Source: Bacteroides faecis MAJ27 (lineage in GTDB: Bacteria; Bacteroidota; Bacteroidia; Bacteroidales; Bacteroidaceae). From it: a stretch of 64,000 nucleotides of DNA. Positions within the stretch are counted from its first letter, which is position 1, and each line of letters opens with the position of its first letter. The stretch covers positions 124,001-188,000 of the forward strand of contig NZ_FNNN01000006.1 of NCBI RefSeq assembly GCF_900106755.1, in the 5' to 3' direction. Positions 44,423-53,801 of the stretch are shown here, piece after piece. A model generated the notes under the pieces. The model worked only from the letters and a program-made list of their open reading frames with translations, was not told where the DNA came from and did no database searches. Position numbers and translations under genes: made by a program.

Positions 44423-47179
44423 TTATTGCACAGCCAATAAAGTCGATTTAGACGTTACTCCGGATTGTACGTTTTTTCCGTCAATCATTATTGTGCAGGG
44501 AGCAGAAGAAAGAATATACCATTTTCCCTGCTTCTGTTCAAGCAACACATTAGCAGCTGCTGAAGTCCGGATACTAACATCCGGTGTAATCAACTGCGTC
44601 CCATTTCCCAAAAAGAATGTCCGGTTTCCCGCATATTCGTTACTGATTACAGCGTAGTCCGCTTTCACTTTCATCCCCCGATAGGTAGCGGTTTGCGACG
44701 AATCGGACAAAGAGAAAATATGATCTGTACGTCCGTTTTTACTTTCGACACAGATACCTGCAAAGTCTTTCAAACCGGCTTCTTCCGCATCAAAAAAGGA
44801 AACTGCCTCAATAGCCGAAGGTTCTTTCCGCGTACTAGGTTCATAAACAGCGACAAAAGGACGGTTCCATGCCTCTCCATGCTGGCGGGCGACAAAAGTC
44901 AAAGTAGGTTGCTCCTTTATATTATAAGGCATACCGGGAATACGGCTCAACCCTTCAGTCATCGGTGCCAATGCTGTGAATACTTCCCGTTCCGGCTCCC
45001 CCTTCATCCAAAGGTTCATAGAAATATCATCTCCGTCTTTATCCTTCATGTCAATTGTAAAAGTCACTTTCACATCTTTATCGGTAGCAGCCACCTTCTT
45101 ATCATATAAGTAGGAATAAGCATAAAGATGAGCCCCTGCGAAAGCTAATTCTTCGGTAGGCTGTAAATTCAAGTCTGTACCATCAGCAGCCGTAAGCGTC
45201 ATTGTCTGCCCTAAATTATGGTAGAAATAATCGTGCATTTTATCGCCTCCCTGTTCTTTCCGGCTTCGGAATACATCGATATAATACCCTGTCTCCGGCC
45301 CGGTAGTAACAATACTCATCATGCGAGTCTGATCTGCCCGGCTTTCCGGCTCCCGGAAAGCCACATTGCTATATGTGACGGAAGTAAATCCGCTTCCCGA
45401 TTCAGCCGTGGCCGGAAAACAAGAAAGTAAGTCGAAAGAATGATTACTTTTCATCACCGGATAACTCGAAATACCATCTACACAAACTGTATTATGACTA
45501 GGAAACTGAGAGTAATATTCAGCATAATCCAGACCACTATATAAGAAAAGTCCGATACCCGCATCCGGTCCCAACACATATCCTTTCCCGTAAAGTTCCA
45601 TCGAAATCCCGTTCGCATGCATATGATTACCTTCACTTGCATTCAACGAAATCATCAGACTGTTGCGTGAATCCATTCCATTCCGCTGTACCAGCCATGA
45701 TACATTGGGAGCATAGAATAAAGGAGATACATAGTCTTCTATTTTCCCCGCCTGTACTTTCGGGTCCAGTACTAACGGTTTGTCTTCAAAGAACGAATTG
45801 ACAGATACCCGGACATTCTTCTTACCCTCTTTTTCGTTGTCGGCTACCGGATTCAGACATTTCAACAAAGCTGTAAAGTAACGTTCTTGTTCCTTTTTTC
45901 CGTTCGCCTGCGCATTCTGTATCATCCGGATAAAGAAGTTCGTATTCAAATAACCCGGATGCGTATCTCCAAAACCACAGATCATCCTATTAGGAAAAAG
46001 ATACTGAGGAGTAGCCGCTACAGCTTTTGCCAATACAGGCATTGCTGCTACCAAGTCATATTGCAGATTATGGTCAAACTGATTAGCGAAGTTCGCATAG
46101 TCATTGATTACTACGCTACTGTATCCCGGGCATTCCGCCCATATTCCTGTTTCGGAGTCAAAGCCATAATCAGCCAGCTTAGTCAGACTCCACTGGCGGA
46201 TGCTCGAACGATTCATCACGTAGTCAATATAGTATTCGCGTCCTTTTCCATCCGTATACTCTTTATTATCTTCCAACACCAGTCCCACATTCATGACATA
46301 TCGTGCCTGCAACAAATCCCAATTATTATGAGGTACTCCATTAGCTATAATATTATCTGCCCATTTCTTCAATGCTCCGGCATAAATTATCATCTTGTCC
46401 GGATAGTTGGATTTCAGATAATTATACAGGAAGTCATACAAAGGAACGACAATATGCAGGGCATCTTCATGAATCACTTCAAACGACGTCAACCCTACCA
46501 ATGTCTGCTGATGCCCGTGATTCAGGTCAACAGGTACCTTTCTATAATAAATCCCCGTCATATAAGTATCGAAGACACCGGCAGCCAGTTTTGCATACTT
46601 TTCCTCCCCCGTCATCCAGTAGAGGAAAGCGGCATCACGGGCAATTCCCAGTATCTCACAATTCAGATTCTCAATATTACGTCCGGTCTTGGACGGATGT
46701 ACACTCTCCAGCGGACGACCTTCCAAGGCATTGTTGCAGAAAGCCACATTTCCGTCTTCATTATCATCATAAGGTACTATATCCTCGAGTTTAGGGCGAC
46801 CGTGTGTGGCAGCCGTTCCCCGTGTTCCGGTATAACGTACGGTCGGAGCAGGCGCCTTTTCACCTCCGGCATGGTCGAACACTTCTCCCTTCACGTAGAC
46901 TTCCGTCGCATGCAACTTCCAATACATTGCCAAACGGGATAATAACCAGTCCGGCTGACTTTCCGTACGACGTGTATATACATCTGTCCGTTCTTTCAGC
47001 TTATTAAAGACATCTTGTGCCCATGCCTCTTTCTTTATTAACTTCCATGTCTCTTTCTTTCCTTCCGGAGTAGTCAGTACTCTCGGATGCTCCTGCGGCA
47101 TTTTTTCCGGCAATGGAATTTCTTGCCCGTGTATATTCAGGAAAAACAGCATACACAATCCTAACAAAATTCGCCTCAT
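44423..47179 (-). CDS. Heparinase II/III-like polysaccharide lyase
   Basis: A 918-residue secreted protein (signal peptide to NIHGQ). The N-terminal (alpha/alpha) toroid covers about 80-440, with DLNHGHQQTLVG and GVPHNNWDLLQARYVMNVG containing likely catalytic Asn/His. The heparinase II/III C-terminal beta-sandwich covers about 480-900, with GNHMHANGISMELYGKGYVL and FPSHNTVCVDG, where a zinc-site His is typical. Such enzymes cleave uronic-acid-containing glycans by beta-elimination. The exact PL family (12, 21, 33, 37 or other) cannot be fixed here. Confidence 0.82.
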   Translation of the reverse strand: MRRILLGLCMLFFLNIHGQEIPLPEKMPQEHPRVLTTPEGKKETWKLIKKEAWAQDVFNKLKERTDVYTRRTESQPDWLLSRLAMYWKLHATEVYVKGEVFDHAGGEKAPAPTVRYTGTRGTAATHGRPKLEDIVPYDDNEDGNVAFCNNALEGRPLESVHPSKTGRNIENLNCEILGIARDAAFLYWMTGEEKYAKLAAGVFDTYMTGIYYRKVPVDLNHGHQQTLVGLTSFEVIHEDALHIVVPLYDFLYNYLKSNYPDKMIIYAGALKKWADNIIANGVPHNNWDLLQARYVMNVGLVLEDNKEYTDGKGREYYIDYVMNRSSIRQWSLTKLADYGFDSETGIWAECPGYSSVVINDYANFANQFDHNLQYDLVAAMPVLAKAVAATPQYLFPNRMICGFGDTHPGYLNTNFFIRMIQNAQANGKKEQERYFTALLKCLNPVADNEKEGKKNVRVSVNSFFEDKPLVLDPKVQAGKIEDYVSPLFYAPNVSWLVQRNGMDSRNSLMISLNASEGNHMHANGISMELYGKGYVLGPDAGIGLFLYSGLDYAEYYSQFPSHNTVCVDGISSYPVMKSNHSFDLLSCFPATAESGSGFTSVTYSNVAFREPESRADQTRMMSIVTTGPETGYYIDVFRSRKEQGGDKMHDYFYHNLGQTMTLTAADGTDLNLQPTEELAFAGAHLYAYSYLYDKKVAATDKDVKVTFTIDMKDKDGDDISMNLWMKGEPEREVFTALAPMTEGLSRIPGMPYNIKEQPTLTFVARQHGEAWNRPFVAVYEPSTRKEPSAIEAVSFFDAEEAGLKDFAGICVESKNGRTDHIFSLSDSSQTATYRGMKVKADYAVISNEYAGNRTFFLGNGTQLITPDVSIRTSAAANVLLEQKQGKWYILSSAPCTIMIDGKNVQSGVTSKSTLLAVQ

Positions 47180-47320
47180 ACTTCCATTTCTTAATTTACG
47201 TTTGCTATGTATTTAATACGAAAATAAGGAATTATTTACCTAACCGGTATCGGATGAGTTGTTTTTATTTTCACAGATGCCGATCCCCTGTTCCCCCGGA
47301 TTCTTATATATGTTCAAAAA

Positions 47321-47353
47321 GATAGCCTGCAAGCATTCTACTTACAGGCTATC
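47321..47353 (-). terminator. 9-bp hairpin with U tract
   Basis: Arms 47321-47329 and 47345-47353; on the minus strand followed by U5 (A run 47316-47320). It lies 38 bases beyond the stop codon of the minus-strand remnant. Confidence 0.6.
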
Positions 47354-47390
47354 ACAATCCCCTTTTTTCCCTTTATATCAGGGAGACAAC

Positions 47391-47597
47391 TTACGTTTCC
47401 CCGTCCTGTCGAAACCCTTGCTGTACATTCTTACCATCGAAACTACAAAAAGTTCGGGCAAGAACCATTTCCCCATTCAGACTCAGCTCCGGCAGGACTC
47501 TATAAGTTACTCTACAATATTCTTGCGAATCTCCCCAACTATTGTCGGATTCATATGGGTATTCGCCCTTTTCCGATGCGAAGATAATTTTTTTGTA
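47391..47597 (-). pseudogene. C-terminal remnant of an unknown protein
   Basis: A stop-to-stop minus-strand frame of 68 codons reads like real protein: ASEKGEYPYESDNSWGDSQE, then YCRVTYRVLPELSLNGEMVL, then ARTFCSFDGKNVQQGF. There is no plausible start codon at its head; an in-frame TGA precedes it. A terminator follows on the same strand. It is probably the surviving end of a deleted gene. I do not recognise the family. Confidence 0.45.
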
Positions 47598-47726
47598 TCA
47601 TTATTATAGTTAATACAGTCAACGAAAAGTGTTAAAAATAAAGATTTCATACCATACTTCCGCAGGCTTACACCAAACAGGAATATTTATTTTCGCCAAA
47701 CAAAGCTCCAATTCCAAACAAAGAAT

Positions 47727-47734
47727 TATATTTG
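47727..47734 (+). promoter_or_regulatory. -7 box (TATATTTG) for the hydrogenase operon
   Basis: Exact consensus match, 26 bases before ATG 47760. Confidence 0.6.
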
Positions 47735-47759
47735 CAGAAATCTAACAATTCTGATACTT

Positions 47760-49667
47760 ATGAAAATACTATCTATCCATGATTTACAAATAATCAGGAA
47801 GAGAGCGGAGCACAATCTTTCATTGCGCGAAGAAAGTAATGAAAAAGTTTCCGAAAAATGTTGCGGCCTGGCGTCCGGAACAAAACATCTCCAGATTCTT
47901 ATATGCGGAGGTACCGGTTGTAAAGCTTCTTCCAGTCAAGGCATCATGGAAAATCTTCAAAAAGCCATTGAAAGAAACGGGATTACTGACAAAGTAGATG
48001 TCATCACAGTAGGTTGCTTCGGCTTCTGCGAAAAAGGTCCCATCGTAAAAATCATTCCGGACAATACATTTTACACCCAAGTCACTCCCGAAGATGCGGA
48101 GGAAATCATCAGTGAACACATCATCGGAGGACGAAGAATCGAACGGCTGCTCTACACAGACCCGAAAACCGAACAGACCGTCAGTGACTCCAAACACATG
48201 GACTTCTATCGGAAGCAACTTCGTGTCGCATTGCGCAACTGCGGATTTATCGACTCCGAAAATATAGAAGAATACATCGCCCGGGAAGGATACTTCGCAT
48301 TAGCCGACTGCCTGCTCTGCAAACAGCCTGCCGACGTCATCGACGTTATCAAGCGTTCCGGACTACGGGGACGCGGTGGTGGCGGATTCCCTACAGGATT
48401 GAAATGGGAATTTGCCGGAAAACAAGTATCAAATGTAAAATACGTTGTCTGTAACGCCGACGAAGGTGACCCCGGCGCATTCATGGACCGCTCCATCATG
48501 GAAGGCGACCCTCACTCTATTGTAGAAGCAATGTGCATTTGTGGTTATTCCATCGGCTCCTCCAAAGGATTGGTCTATATCCGCGCCGAATATCCGCTTG
48601 CCATCAACCGTCTTAAAAAAGCGATTGAGCAAGCTCGTGAGTATGGATTATTGGGAGATCACATTCTGGGAACAGATTTCTGTTTCGATATAGAGATACG
48701 TTATGGAGCAGGGGCTTTCGTCTGCGGTGAAGAAACCGCCCTCATACACTCGATGGAAGGAAAACGGGGTGAACCGACTTTAAAACCTCCTTTCCCCGCA
48801 GAATCCGGTTATCTGGGCAAACCAACCAACGTGAACAATGTAGAGACTCTTGCCAATATTCCTATTATACTGACGAAAGGAGCCGAATGGTTCGCCTCTA
48901 TCGGAACGGAACGTTCCAAAGGAACGAAAGTATTCGCTCTTGCAGGGAAGATCAACAATGTCGGACTCATCGAAGTGCCAATGGGAACCACTTTGCGGGA
49001 AGTTATTTACGAAATAGGCGGAGGCATCAAAGGTGGAAAGAAATTCAAAGCCGTACAAACAGGTGGTCCGTCGGGTGGGTGCCTGACGGAGAAACATCTG
49101 GATACTCCTATCGATTTCGACAACCTACTGGTAGCCGGCTCCATGATGGGATCGGGAGGGATGATCGTCATGGACGAAGATGACTGCATGGTATCCGTTG
49201 CCCGTTTCTATCTCGACTTTACGGTCGAAGAATCCTGTGGCAAATGTACGCCCTGCCGTATCGGTAATAAACGTCTGCTGGAACTGCTGAATAAGATAAC
49301 GGAAGGGCGAGGTACAGAAAAAGACCTGGACACGCTTTCCACTCTCGGAAAGGTGATAAAGGATACGGCACTCTGCGGATTGGGACAGACTTCCCCGAAT
49401 CCGGTTTTATCCACATTGGACAACTTTTACGACGAATATCTGGAACATGTCAGAGACAAAACCTGCCGCGCCAAACAATGCAAGTCGTTGCTGACCTACA
49501 CCATTAATCCGGAACTTTGTATCGGATGCCATCTGTGTGCCAAGAACTGTCCGGCAGATGCCATCAGTGGTTTAGTACGCAAGCCTCACGTTATCAATCC
49601 TGAGAAATGTATTAAGTGCGGCATGTGCATGGCACGCTGTAAATTCAAAGCTATTCTTGTCTGCTAA
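47760..49667 (+). CDS. hydB: [FeFe] hydrogenase subunit HydB (NuoF-like)
   Basis: A 635-residue flavoprotein subunit. An N-terminal thioredoxin-like [2Fe-2S] domain (ICGGTGCKASSS, about 35-125) precedes the NuoF core with the FMN/NADH region GLRGRGGGGFPTGLKW and GADEGDPGAF-like NADEGDPGAFMD, an SLBB segment, the [4Fe-4S] site ESCGKCTPCRIG...CGLG, and a C-terminal two-cluster ferredoxin (CIGCHLCAKNCPADA, CIKCGMCMARCKFKA). It binds NAD(P) and passes electrons between NADH and the hydrogenase subunit. First of three genes spaced by 11 and 18 bases. Confidence 0.9.
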   Translation: MKILSIHDLQIIRKRAEHNLSLREESNEKVSEKCCGLASGTKHLQILICGGTGCKASSSQGIMENLQKAIERNGITDKVDVITVGCFGFCEKGPIVKIIPDNTFYTQVTPEDAEEIISEHIIGGRRIERLLYTDPKTEQTVSDSKHMDFYRKQLRVALRNCGFIDSENIEEYIAREGYFALADCLLCKQPADVIDVIKRSGLRGRGGGGFPTGLKWEFAGKQVSNVKYVVCNADEGDPGAFMDRSIMEGDPHSIVEAMCICGYSIGSSKGLVYIRAEYPLAINRLKKAIEQAREYGLLGDHILGTDFCFDIEIRYGAGAFVCGEETALIHSMEGKRGEPTLKPPFPAESGYLGKPTNVNNVETLANIPIILTKGAEWFASIGTERSKGTKVFALAGKINNVGLIEVPMGTTLREVIYEIGGGIKGGKKFKAVQTGGPSGGCLTEKHLDTPIDFDNLLVAGSMMGSGGMIVMDEDDCMVSVARFYLDFTVEESCGKCTPCRIGNKRLLELLNKITEGRGTEKDLDTLSTLGKVIKDTALCGLGQTSPNPVLSTLDNFYDEYLEHVRDKTCRAKQCKSLLTYTINPELCIGCHLCAKNCPADAISGLVRKPHVINPEKCIKCGMCMARCKFKAILVC

Positions 49668-49678
49668 AATCTATTGCT

Positions 49679-51445
49679 ATGGAAGAAAAACAAATCACCC
49701 TCCAGATAGACGGTCACTTTATTACCGTACCCGAAGGAAGCACGATCCTCGAAGCCGCTTGTAAAATCGGCATCAACATCCCCACACTGTGTCACATCGA
49801 CTTGAAAGGCACTTGTATCAAAAACAATCCCGCTTCCTGCCGTATCTGCGTAGTCGAAGTGATAGGGCGTCGCAATCTGGCTCCCGCCTGCGCTACCCGT
49901 TGCACGGAAGGGATGGTAGTAAAAACCAGTACGCTGCGTGTGATGAACGCCCGGAAAGTAGTAGCCGAACTTATCCTGTCCGATCATCCCAACGACTGTC
50001 TCACCTGTCCCAAATGCGGAAACTGTGAACTCCAGACACTGGCACTGCGCTTCAACATCCGTGAGATGCCATTCAACGGTGGCGAACTTTCTCCCCGCAA
50101 ACGGGAAGTGACCTCCTCCATTGTACGCAATATGGACAAATGCATCTTCTGCCGACGATGCGAAAGCGTCTGCAATGATGTACAGACAGTCGGAGCACTG
50201 GGAGCTATCCGTCGTGGATTCAACACAACGATAGCACCGGCATTCGACAGAATGATGAAAGACAGTGAATGTACCTACTGCGGACAGTGTGTAGCCGTAT
50301 GCCCTGTAGGAGCATTGACCGAACGCGACTACACCAACCGCCTATTGGATGACCTGGCCAATCCCGATAAAGTCGTAATTGTTCAGACAGCTCCCGCCGT
50401 ACGTGCCGCCTTGGGAGAAGAATTCGGGTTACCTCCCGGCACGTTGGTAACCGGAAAAATGGTTTACGCCTTGCGCGAACTGGGCTTCGACTACGTATTT
50501 GATACAGACTTTGCCGCTGACCTGACCATCATGGAAGAAGGTTCTGAGATTCTGAACCGACTGACACGCTACTTGGATGGCGACAAATCCGTTCGGCTAC
50601 CAATCTTGACTTCCTGCTGTCCGGCATGGGTGAATTTCTTCGAACATCATTTCCCGGATATGCTGGATATCCCTTCTACCGCACGTTCTCCCCAACAGAT
50701 GTTCGGCTCCATCGCCAAGTCTTACTGGGCAGAGAAAATGGGAATCCCCCGCGAGAAACTGGTAGTCGTCTCCATCATGCCCTGTCTGGCTAAGAAATAT
50801 GAATGTGACCGTGACGAATTTAAAGTGAACGGCATCCCCGACGTTGATTATTCCATCTCCACCCGCGAACTGGCACGACTGATAAAGCGTGCCAACATCG
50901 GTTTTACCCTCGTACTGGACAGCCCGTTCGACAATCCTATGGGAGAATCTACCGGTGCCGGTGTCATCTTCGGTACGACAGGTGGTGTAATGGAAGCCGC
51001 CCTGCGCTCCGTTTACGAAATCTATACCGGAGAACCGCTGAAAAATGTAAATTTTGAACAGGTACGCGGACTGAGCGGTGTGCGGCGTGCTACCATCCAT
51101 CTAAACGGATTTGAACTGAAAGTAGGCATCGCCCACGGACTAGGCAACGCACGGCATTTGCTGGAAGATATACGAAACGGACAGAATGAATATCATGTAA
51201 TCGAAATCATGGCATGCCCCGGCGGCTGTATCGGAGGTGGCGGACAACCGTTGCATCACGGCAATTCAGACGTTCTTTATGCACGTGCCAACGCCCTTTA
51301 CCGTGAAGATGCCAACAAACCTTTACGCAAATCTCACGAAAATCCGTATATTCAAAAACTGTATGAAGAATATCTCGGCAAACCACTGGGCGAGAAATCG
51401 GAAATGCTGTTACATACGCATTATTTCAATAAATCGATCGATTAA
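49679..51445 (+). CDS. hydA: [FeFe] hydrogenase catalytic subunit HydA
   Basis: A 588-residue hydrogenase. N-terminal plant-type [2Fe-2S] (NPASCRICVVE), a His-Cys [4Fe-4S] cluster (DHPNDCLTCPKCGNCELQ), two ferredoxin clusters (CIFCRRCESVC, CTYCGQCVAVCPVGA), then the H-cluster domain with all three signatures: L1 TSCCPAWVNFFEHHFP, L2 MPCLAKKYE, L3 MACPGGCIGGGGQP. It makes or uses H2. With HydB and HydC it fits the trimeric NAD(P)-linked, possibly electron-bifurcating group. The maturases HydE, HydF and HydG are not in the window. Confidence 0.95.
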   Translation: MEEKQITLQIDGHFITVPEGSTILEAACKIGINIPTLCHIDLKGTCIKNNPASCRICVVEVIGRRNLAPACATRCTEGMVVKTSTLRVMNARKVVAELILSDHPNDCLTCPKCGNCELQTLALRFNIREMPFNGGELSPRKREVTSSIVRNMDKCIFCRRCESVCNDVQTVGALGAIRRGFNTTIAPAFDRMMKDSECTYCGQCVAVCPVGALTERDYTNRLLDDLANPDKVVIVQTAPAVRAALGEEFGLPPGTLVTGKMVYALRELGFDYVFDTDFAADLTIMEEGSEILNRLTRYLDGDKSVRLPILTSCCPAWVNFFEHHFPDMLDIPSTARSPQQMFGSIAKSYWAEKMGIPREKLVVVSIMPCLAKKYECDRDEFKVNGIPDVDYSISTRELARLIKRANIGFTLVLDSPFDNPMGESTGAGVIFGTTGGVMEAALRSVYEIYTGEPLKNVNFEQVRGLSGVRRATIHLNGFELKVGIAHGLGNARHLLEDIRNGQNEYHVIEIMACPGGCIGGGGQPLHHGNSDVLYARANALYREDANKPLRKSHENPYIQKLYEEYLGKPLGEKSEMLLHTHYFNKSID

Positions 51446-51463
51446 CTTTAAACAAGTAGTATT

Positions 51464-51940
51464 ATGTCAGATATAAAGCTAGCCTGTGATGTGGTGGAAC
51501 AAGTCAAAACGATTTGCGACAAGCATGGAAACAATCCGGGCGAATTAATAAATATTTTGCATGAAGCGCAACATCTGCACGGCTATTTGCCTGAAGAGAT
51601 GCAGCGTATCATAGCCTCGAAACTCAGAATTCCCGTATCCAAAGTCTACGGGGTAGTGACATTCTATACCTTCTTCACTATGACTCCGAAAGGAAAGCAT
51701 CCTATTTCCGTCTGTATGGGCACGGCATGCTACGTACGGGGGTCAGAGAAATTATTGGAAGAATTCAAACGGGTACTTGGCATCGAAGTCGGAGAAACCA
51801 CTCCCGACGGAAAATATTCATTAGACTGCCTGCGCTGCGTAGGCGCCTGCGGATTAGCTCCGGTAGTGATGATCGGTGAAAAGGTGTACGGACGGTTACA
51901 ACCGGTAGACGTAAAGAAAATCATTGAGAAACTGGAATAA
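51464..51940 (+). CDS. hydC: [FeFe] hydrogenase subunit HydC (NuoE-like)
   Basis: A 158-residue thioredoxin-like [2Fe-2S] protein. It has the NuoE motif set: LHGYLPEEMQRIIASKL, KVYGVVTFYTFF, the cluster ligands in GTACYVRGSE and in LRCVGACGLAP. It passes electrons within the HydABC complex. Third gene of the operon, followed by a strong terminator shared with fabH. Confidence 0.93.
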   Translation: MSDIKLACDVVEQVKTICDKHGNNPGELINILHEAQHLHGYLPEEMQRIIASKLRIPVSKVYGVVTFYTFFTMTPKGKHPISVCMGTACYVRGSEKLLEEFKRVLGIEVGETTPDGKYSLDCLRCVGACGLAPVVMIGEKVYGRLQPVDVKKIIEKLE

Positions 51941-51951
51941 AACAAAAAGAA

Positions 51952-52002
51952 GGTCATCTCAAGATAAAGCTCTCACTTTGAAAATTTTATCTTGAGATGA
52001 CC
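51952..52002. terminator. 17-bp perfect bidirectional terminator
   Basis: Arms 51952-51968 and 51986-52002 are perfect complements with A-rich and T-rich flanks, between convergent hydC and fabH. Confidence 0.88.
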
Positions 52003-52044
52003 CTTTGCTTTTTATCTATATCATCTATCTAAAACCGGACTTTT

Positions 52045-53052
52045 TTAGCTCAGCTTTTTTCCGTCATATCCCCACTTCACGTAAACGGCTCCCCAGGCAA
52101 ATCCTGCTCCGAACGCAGTGAAAATCAGCTTATCGCCTTTTTTCAGTTTATTTTCAAAATCCCAGATACAAAGCGGAAGCGTGCCGGCACTCGTATTGCC
52201 ATAACGCTCAATGTTGACCATAACCTTTTCCGATGGCACTTCCAGACGCTGTGTTACAGCAGTGATTATACGTTGGTTGGCCTGATGAGGAATCACCCAG
52301 TCAATATCTTCCTTCGTCAAATGATTTCTTGCAATAATGGCCTCGCATGCATCCGACATATTGGCTACAGCATACTTAAATACAGTACGGCCTTCCTGAT
52401 AAATATACTGCATATGATTATCCAAAGTATAATACGAATGCGGACATACAGACCCTCCGGCTTTTATATGCAGGAAAGGTAGCCCTTTACCATCCGTCCG
52501 CAAAACGGAATCAATGATTCCTACATCTTCTGTCGTTGGTTCCAGCATGAAAGCAGCCGCACCGTCACCGAAGATAGGACAAGTTGCGCGGTCTGTATAA
52601 TCAATGATAGAAGACATCTTATCAGCCCCCACTATGATTACCTTTTTATACTTCCCCGAACGGACAAAATTCGCTCCTGTCTCCATTGCATACAAGAAAC
52701 CACTGCAAACAGCCTGCATATCAAAGGCAAAAGCATGTTTTAATCCCAGTCTTTCGCAGAGGATAGATGCTGTAGAAGGAAAACGATAATCAGAAGTAGT
52801 AGTGGCAACAATAATCAGGTCAATATCATCCGGATTGGTATTCGTGCGTTGTATCAACTGCTTTACAGCCTTACGAGCCATGTAAGAAGTCCCGAGTCCT
52901 TCCTCATTCAAAATGTGTCGTTCTTTGATACCAATACGCCCCATAATCCATTCGTCAGTGGTATCGACCATTTTAGAAATTTCATCATTAGTCAGCACAT
53001 AATCGGGCACATATCCTCCGACTCCAGTAATTACCGCATTTATTTTATCCAT
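52045..53052 (-). CDS. fabH: 3-oxoacyl-ACP synthase III FabH
   Basis: A 335-residue condensing enzyme that starts fatty-acid synthesis from an acyl-CoA and malonyl-ACP. The catalytic triad is complete: C116 in [12 protein letters not shown]256 in [12 protein letters not shown]286 in [10 protein letters not shown]. The start at 53052 (MDKINAV) is supported by a -7 box at 53104; an ORF extension to 53133 would read through that promoter. Bacteroides can have more than one FabH-like protein; this stand-alone copy, not in the plsX/rpmF cluster, may be a paralogue. Confidence 0.92.
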   Translation of the reverse strand: MDKINAVITGVGGYVPDYVLTNDEISKMVDTTDEWIMGRIGIKERHILNEEGLGTSYMARKAVKQLIQRTNTNPDDIDLIIVATTTSDYRFPSTASILCERLGLKHAFAFDMQAVCSGFLYAMETGANFVRSGKYKKVIIVGADKMSSIIDYTDRATCPIFGDGAAAFMLEPTTEDVGIIDSVLRTDGKGLPFLHIKAGGSVCPHSYYTLDNHMQYIYQEGRTVFKYAVANMSDACEAIIARNHLTKEDIDWVIPHQANQRIITAVTQRLEVPSEKVMVNIERYGNTSAGTLPLCIWDFENKLKKGDKLIFTAFGAGFAWGAVYVKWGYDGKKLS

Positions 53053-53103
53053 CAAGTCTATTTTCAGAATTACAAAAATGTGATATCTCAAAAATATCGG
53101 GCG

Positions 53104-53111
53104 CAAATATA
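53104..53111 (-). promoter_or_regulatory. -7 box (TATATTTG) for fabH
   Basis: Exact consensus on the minus strand, 51 bases upstream of the start codon. Confidence 0.6.
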
Positions 53112-53282
53112 CAGAAAAGAGAATGATATACAAGAAAGGATTACTAAAAATACCAGTCTCTTTTACCTATGAAAAGAACTTTTGGCTAAAGACCGAGAAG
53201 TTTTGACTAAAATTCAGATAAGTACATAATTGAAAAACAAACGAAAAGAACCCCGCATAGCATAAAATGGTTTCATATTCTG

Positions 53283-53370
53283 CGGAGAGAGCGGGATTCG
53301 AACCCGCGATACACTTTTGGCGTATACACGCTTTCCAGGCGTGCCTCTTCAACCACTCGAGCATCTCTCC
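53283..53370 (-). tRNA. tRNA-Ser (anticodon GGA)
   Basis: On the minus strand the acceptor GGAGAGA pairs with TCTCTCC, discriminator G. The T-arm GGGTTCGAATCCC, a long class II variable arm and the anticodon loop CTGGAAA (GGA) are all present. About 88 nt, no encoded CCA. Confidence 0.95.
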
Positions 53371-53450
53371 TTTCAAAACTCAATAAAAACATTGGAAACA
53401 CCCCGTTTCCGTTTCAGAATATCGGAGTCATCACCCTCCATAAAAACAAA

Positions 53451-53472
53451 AAAGCAGCCGAACAGCTGCTTT
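53451..53472 (-). terminator. Terminator after tRNA-Ser(UGA)
   Basis: Arms 53451-53458 and 53465-53472 (aaagcagc / gctgcttt) with a 6-nt loop; on the minus strand the stem runs into a U tract. It would separate the two tRNA genes into different transcripts or allow partial readthrough. Confidence 0.7.
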
Positions 53473-53476
53473 CCAG

Positions 53477-53561
53477 CGGAGAGACAGGGATTCGAACCCC
53501 GGGTACCTCGCAGTACAACGGTTTTCAAGACCGCCGCAATCGACCACTCTGCCACCTCTCC
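53477..53561 (-). tRNA. tRNA-Ser (anticodon UGA)
   Basis: Minus strand: acceptor GGAGAGG pairs as a class II tRNA, T-arm GGGGTTCGAATCCC, anticodon loop CTTGAAA (UGA), long variable arm, discriminator G. About 85 nt, no encoded CCA. Confidence 0.94.
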
Positions 53562-53700
53562 AGAACTTCCTTATCAGAAGTGCTTTTCGTTAAAAGCGGT
53601 GCAAAGGTACAAAGATATTTTAAACTTGCAAGAGTTTTCTCTCAAAAAATAATCGAATCTTTTCCTAAGGATAGCAATTAATAGGTATTTTATGTTGAAA

Positions 53701-53726
53701 AGCATAAAAGAGAGCATATTTATGCT
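53701..53726. promoter_or_regulatory. 8-bp inverted repeat upstream of pflB
   Basis: agcataaa at 53701-53708 and tttatgct at 53719-53726, spacer 10, about 20 bases upstream of the -7 box. A possible activator or repressor site. Confidence 0.45.
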
Positions 53727-53746
53727 GATTATATGAAAAATGATTG

Positions 53747-53754
53747 TAACTTTG
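53747..53754 (+). promoter_or_regulatory. -7 box (TAACTTTG) for pflBA
   Basis: Exact consensus match, 48 bases before ATG 53802. Confidence 0.6.
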
Positions 53755-53801
53755 TGCGCTCTAAAGAAAAGGATAACTACAACCTCTAATTTTATCATTT
53801 T

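Larger units (their letters stand above)
47180..47759. other. Intergenic region before the hydrogenase operon
   Basis: About 580 bases. It holds a minus-strand gene remnant (47391-47597) with its terminator (47321-47353) and the hydrogenase -7 box (47727-47734). Confidence 0.65.

Noticed and set aside
45887..46942. 351-codon plus-strand ORF inside the heparinase II/III-like gene
   Set aside because: Antisense shadow of a well-supported gene; no domain or signal peptide visible.
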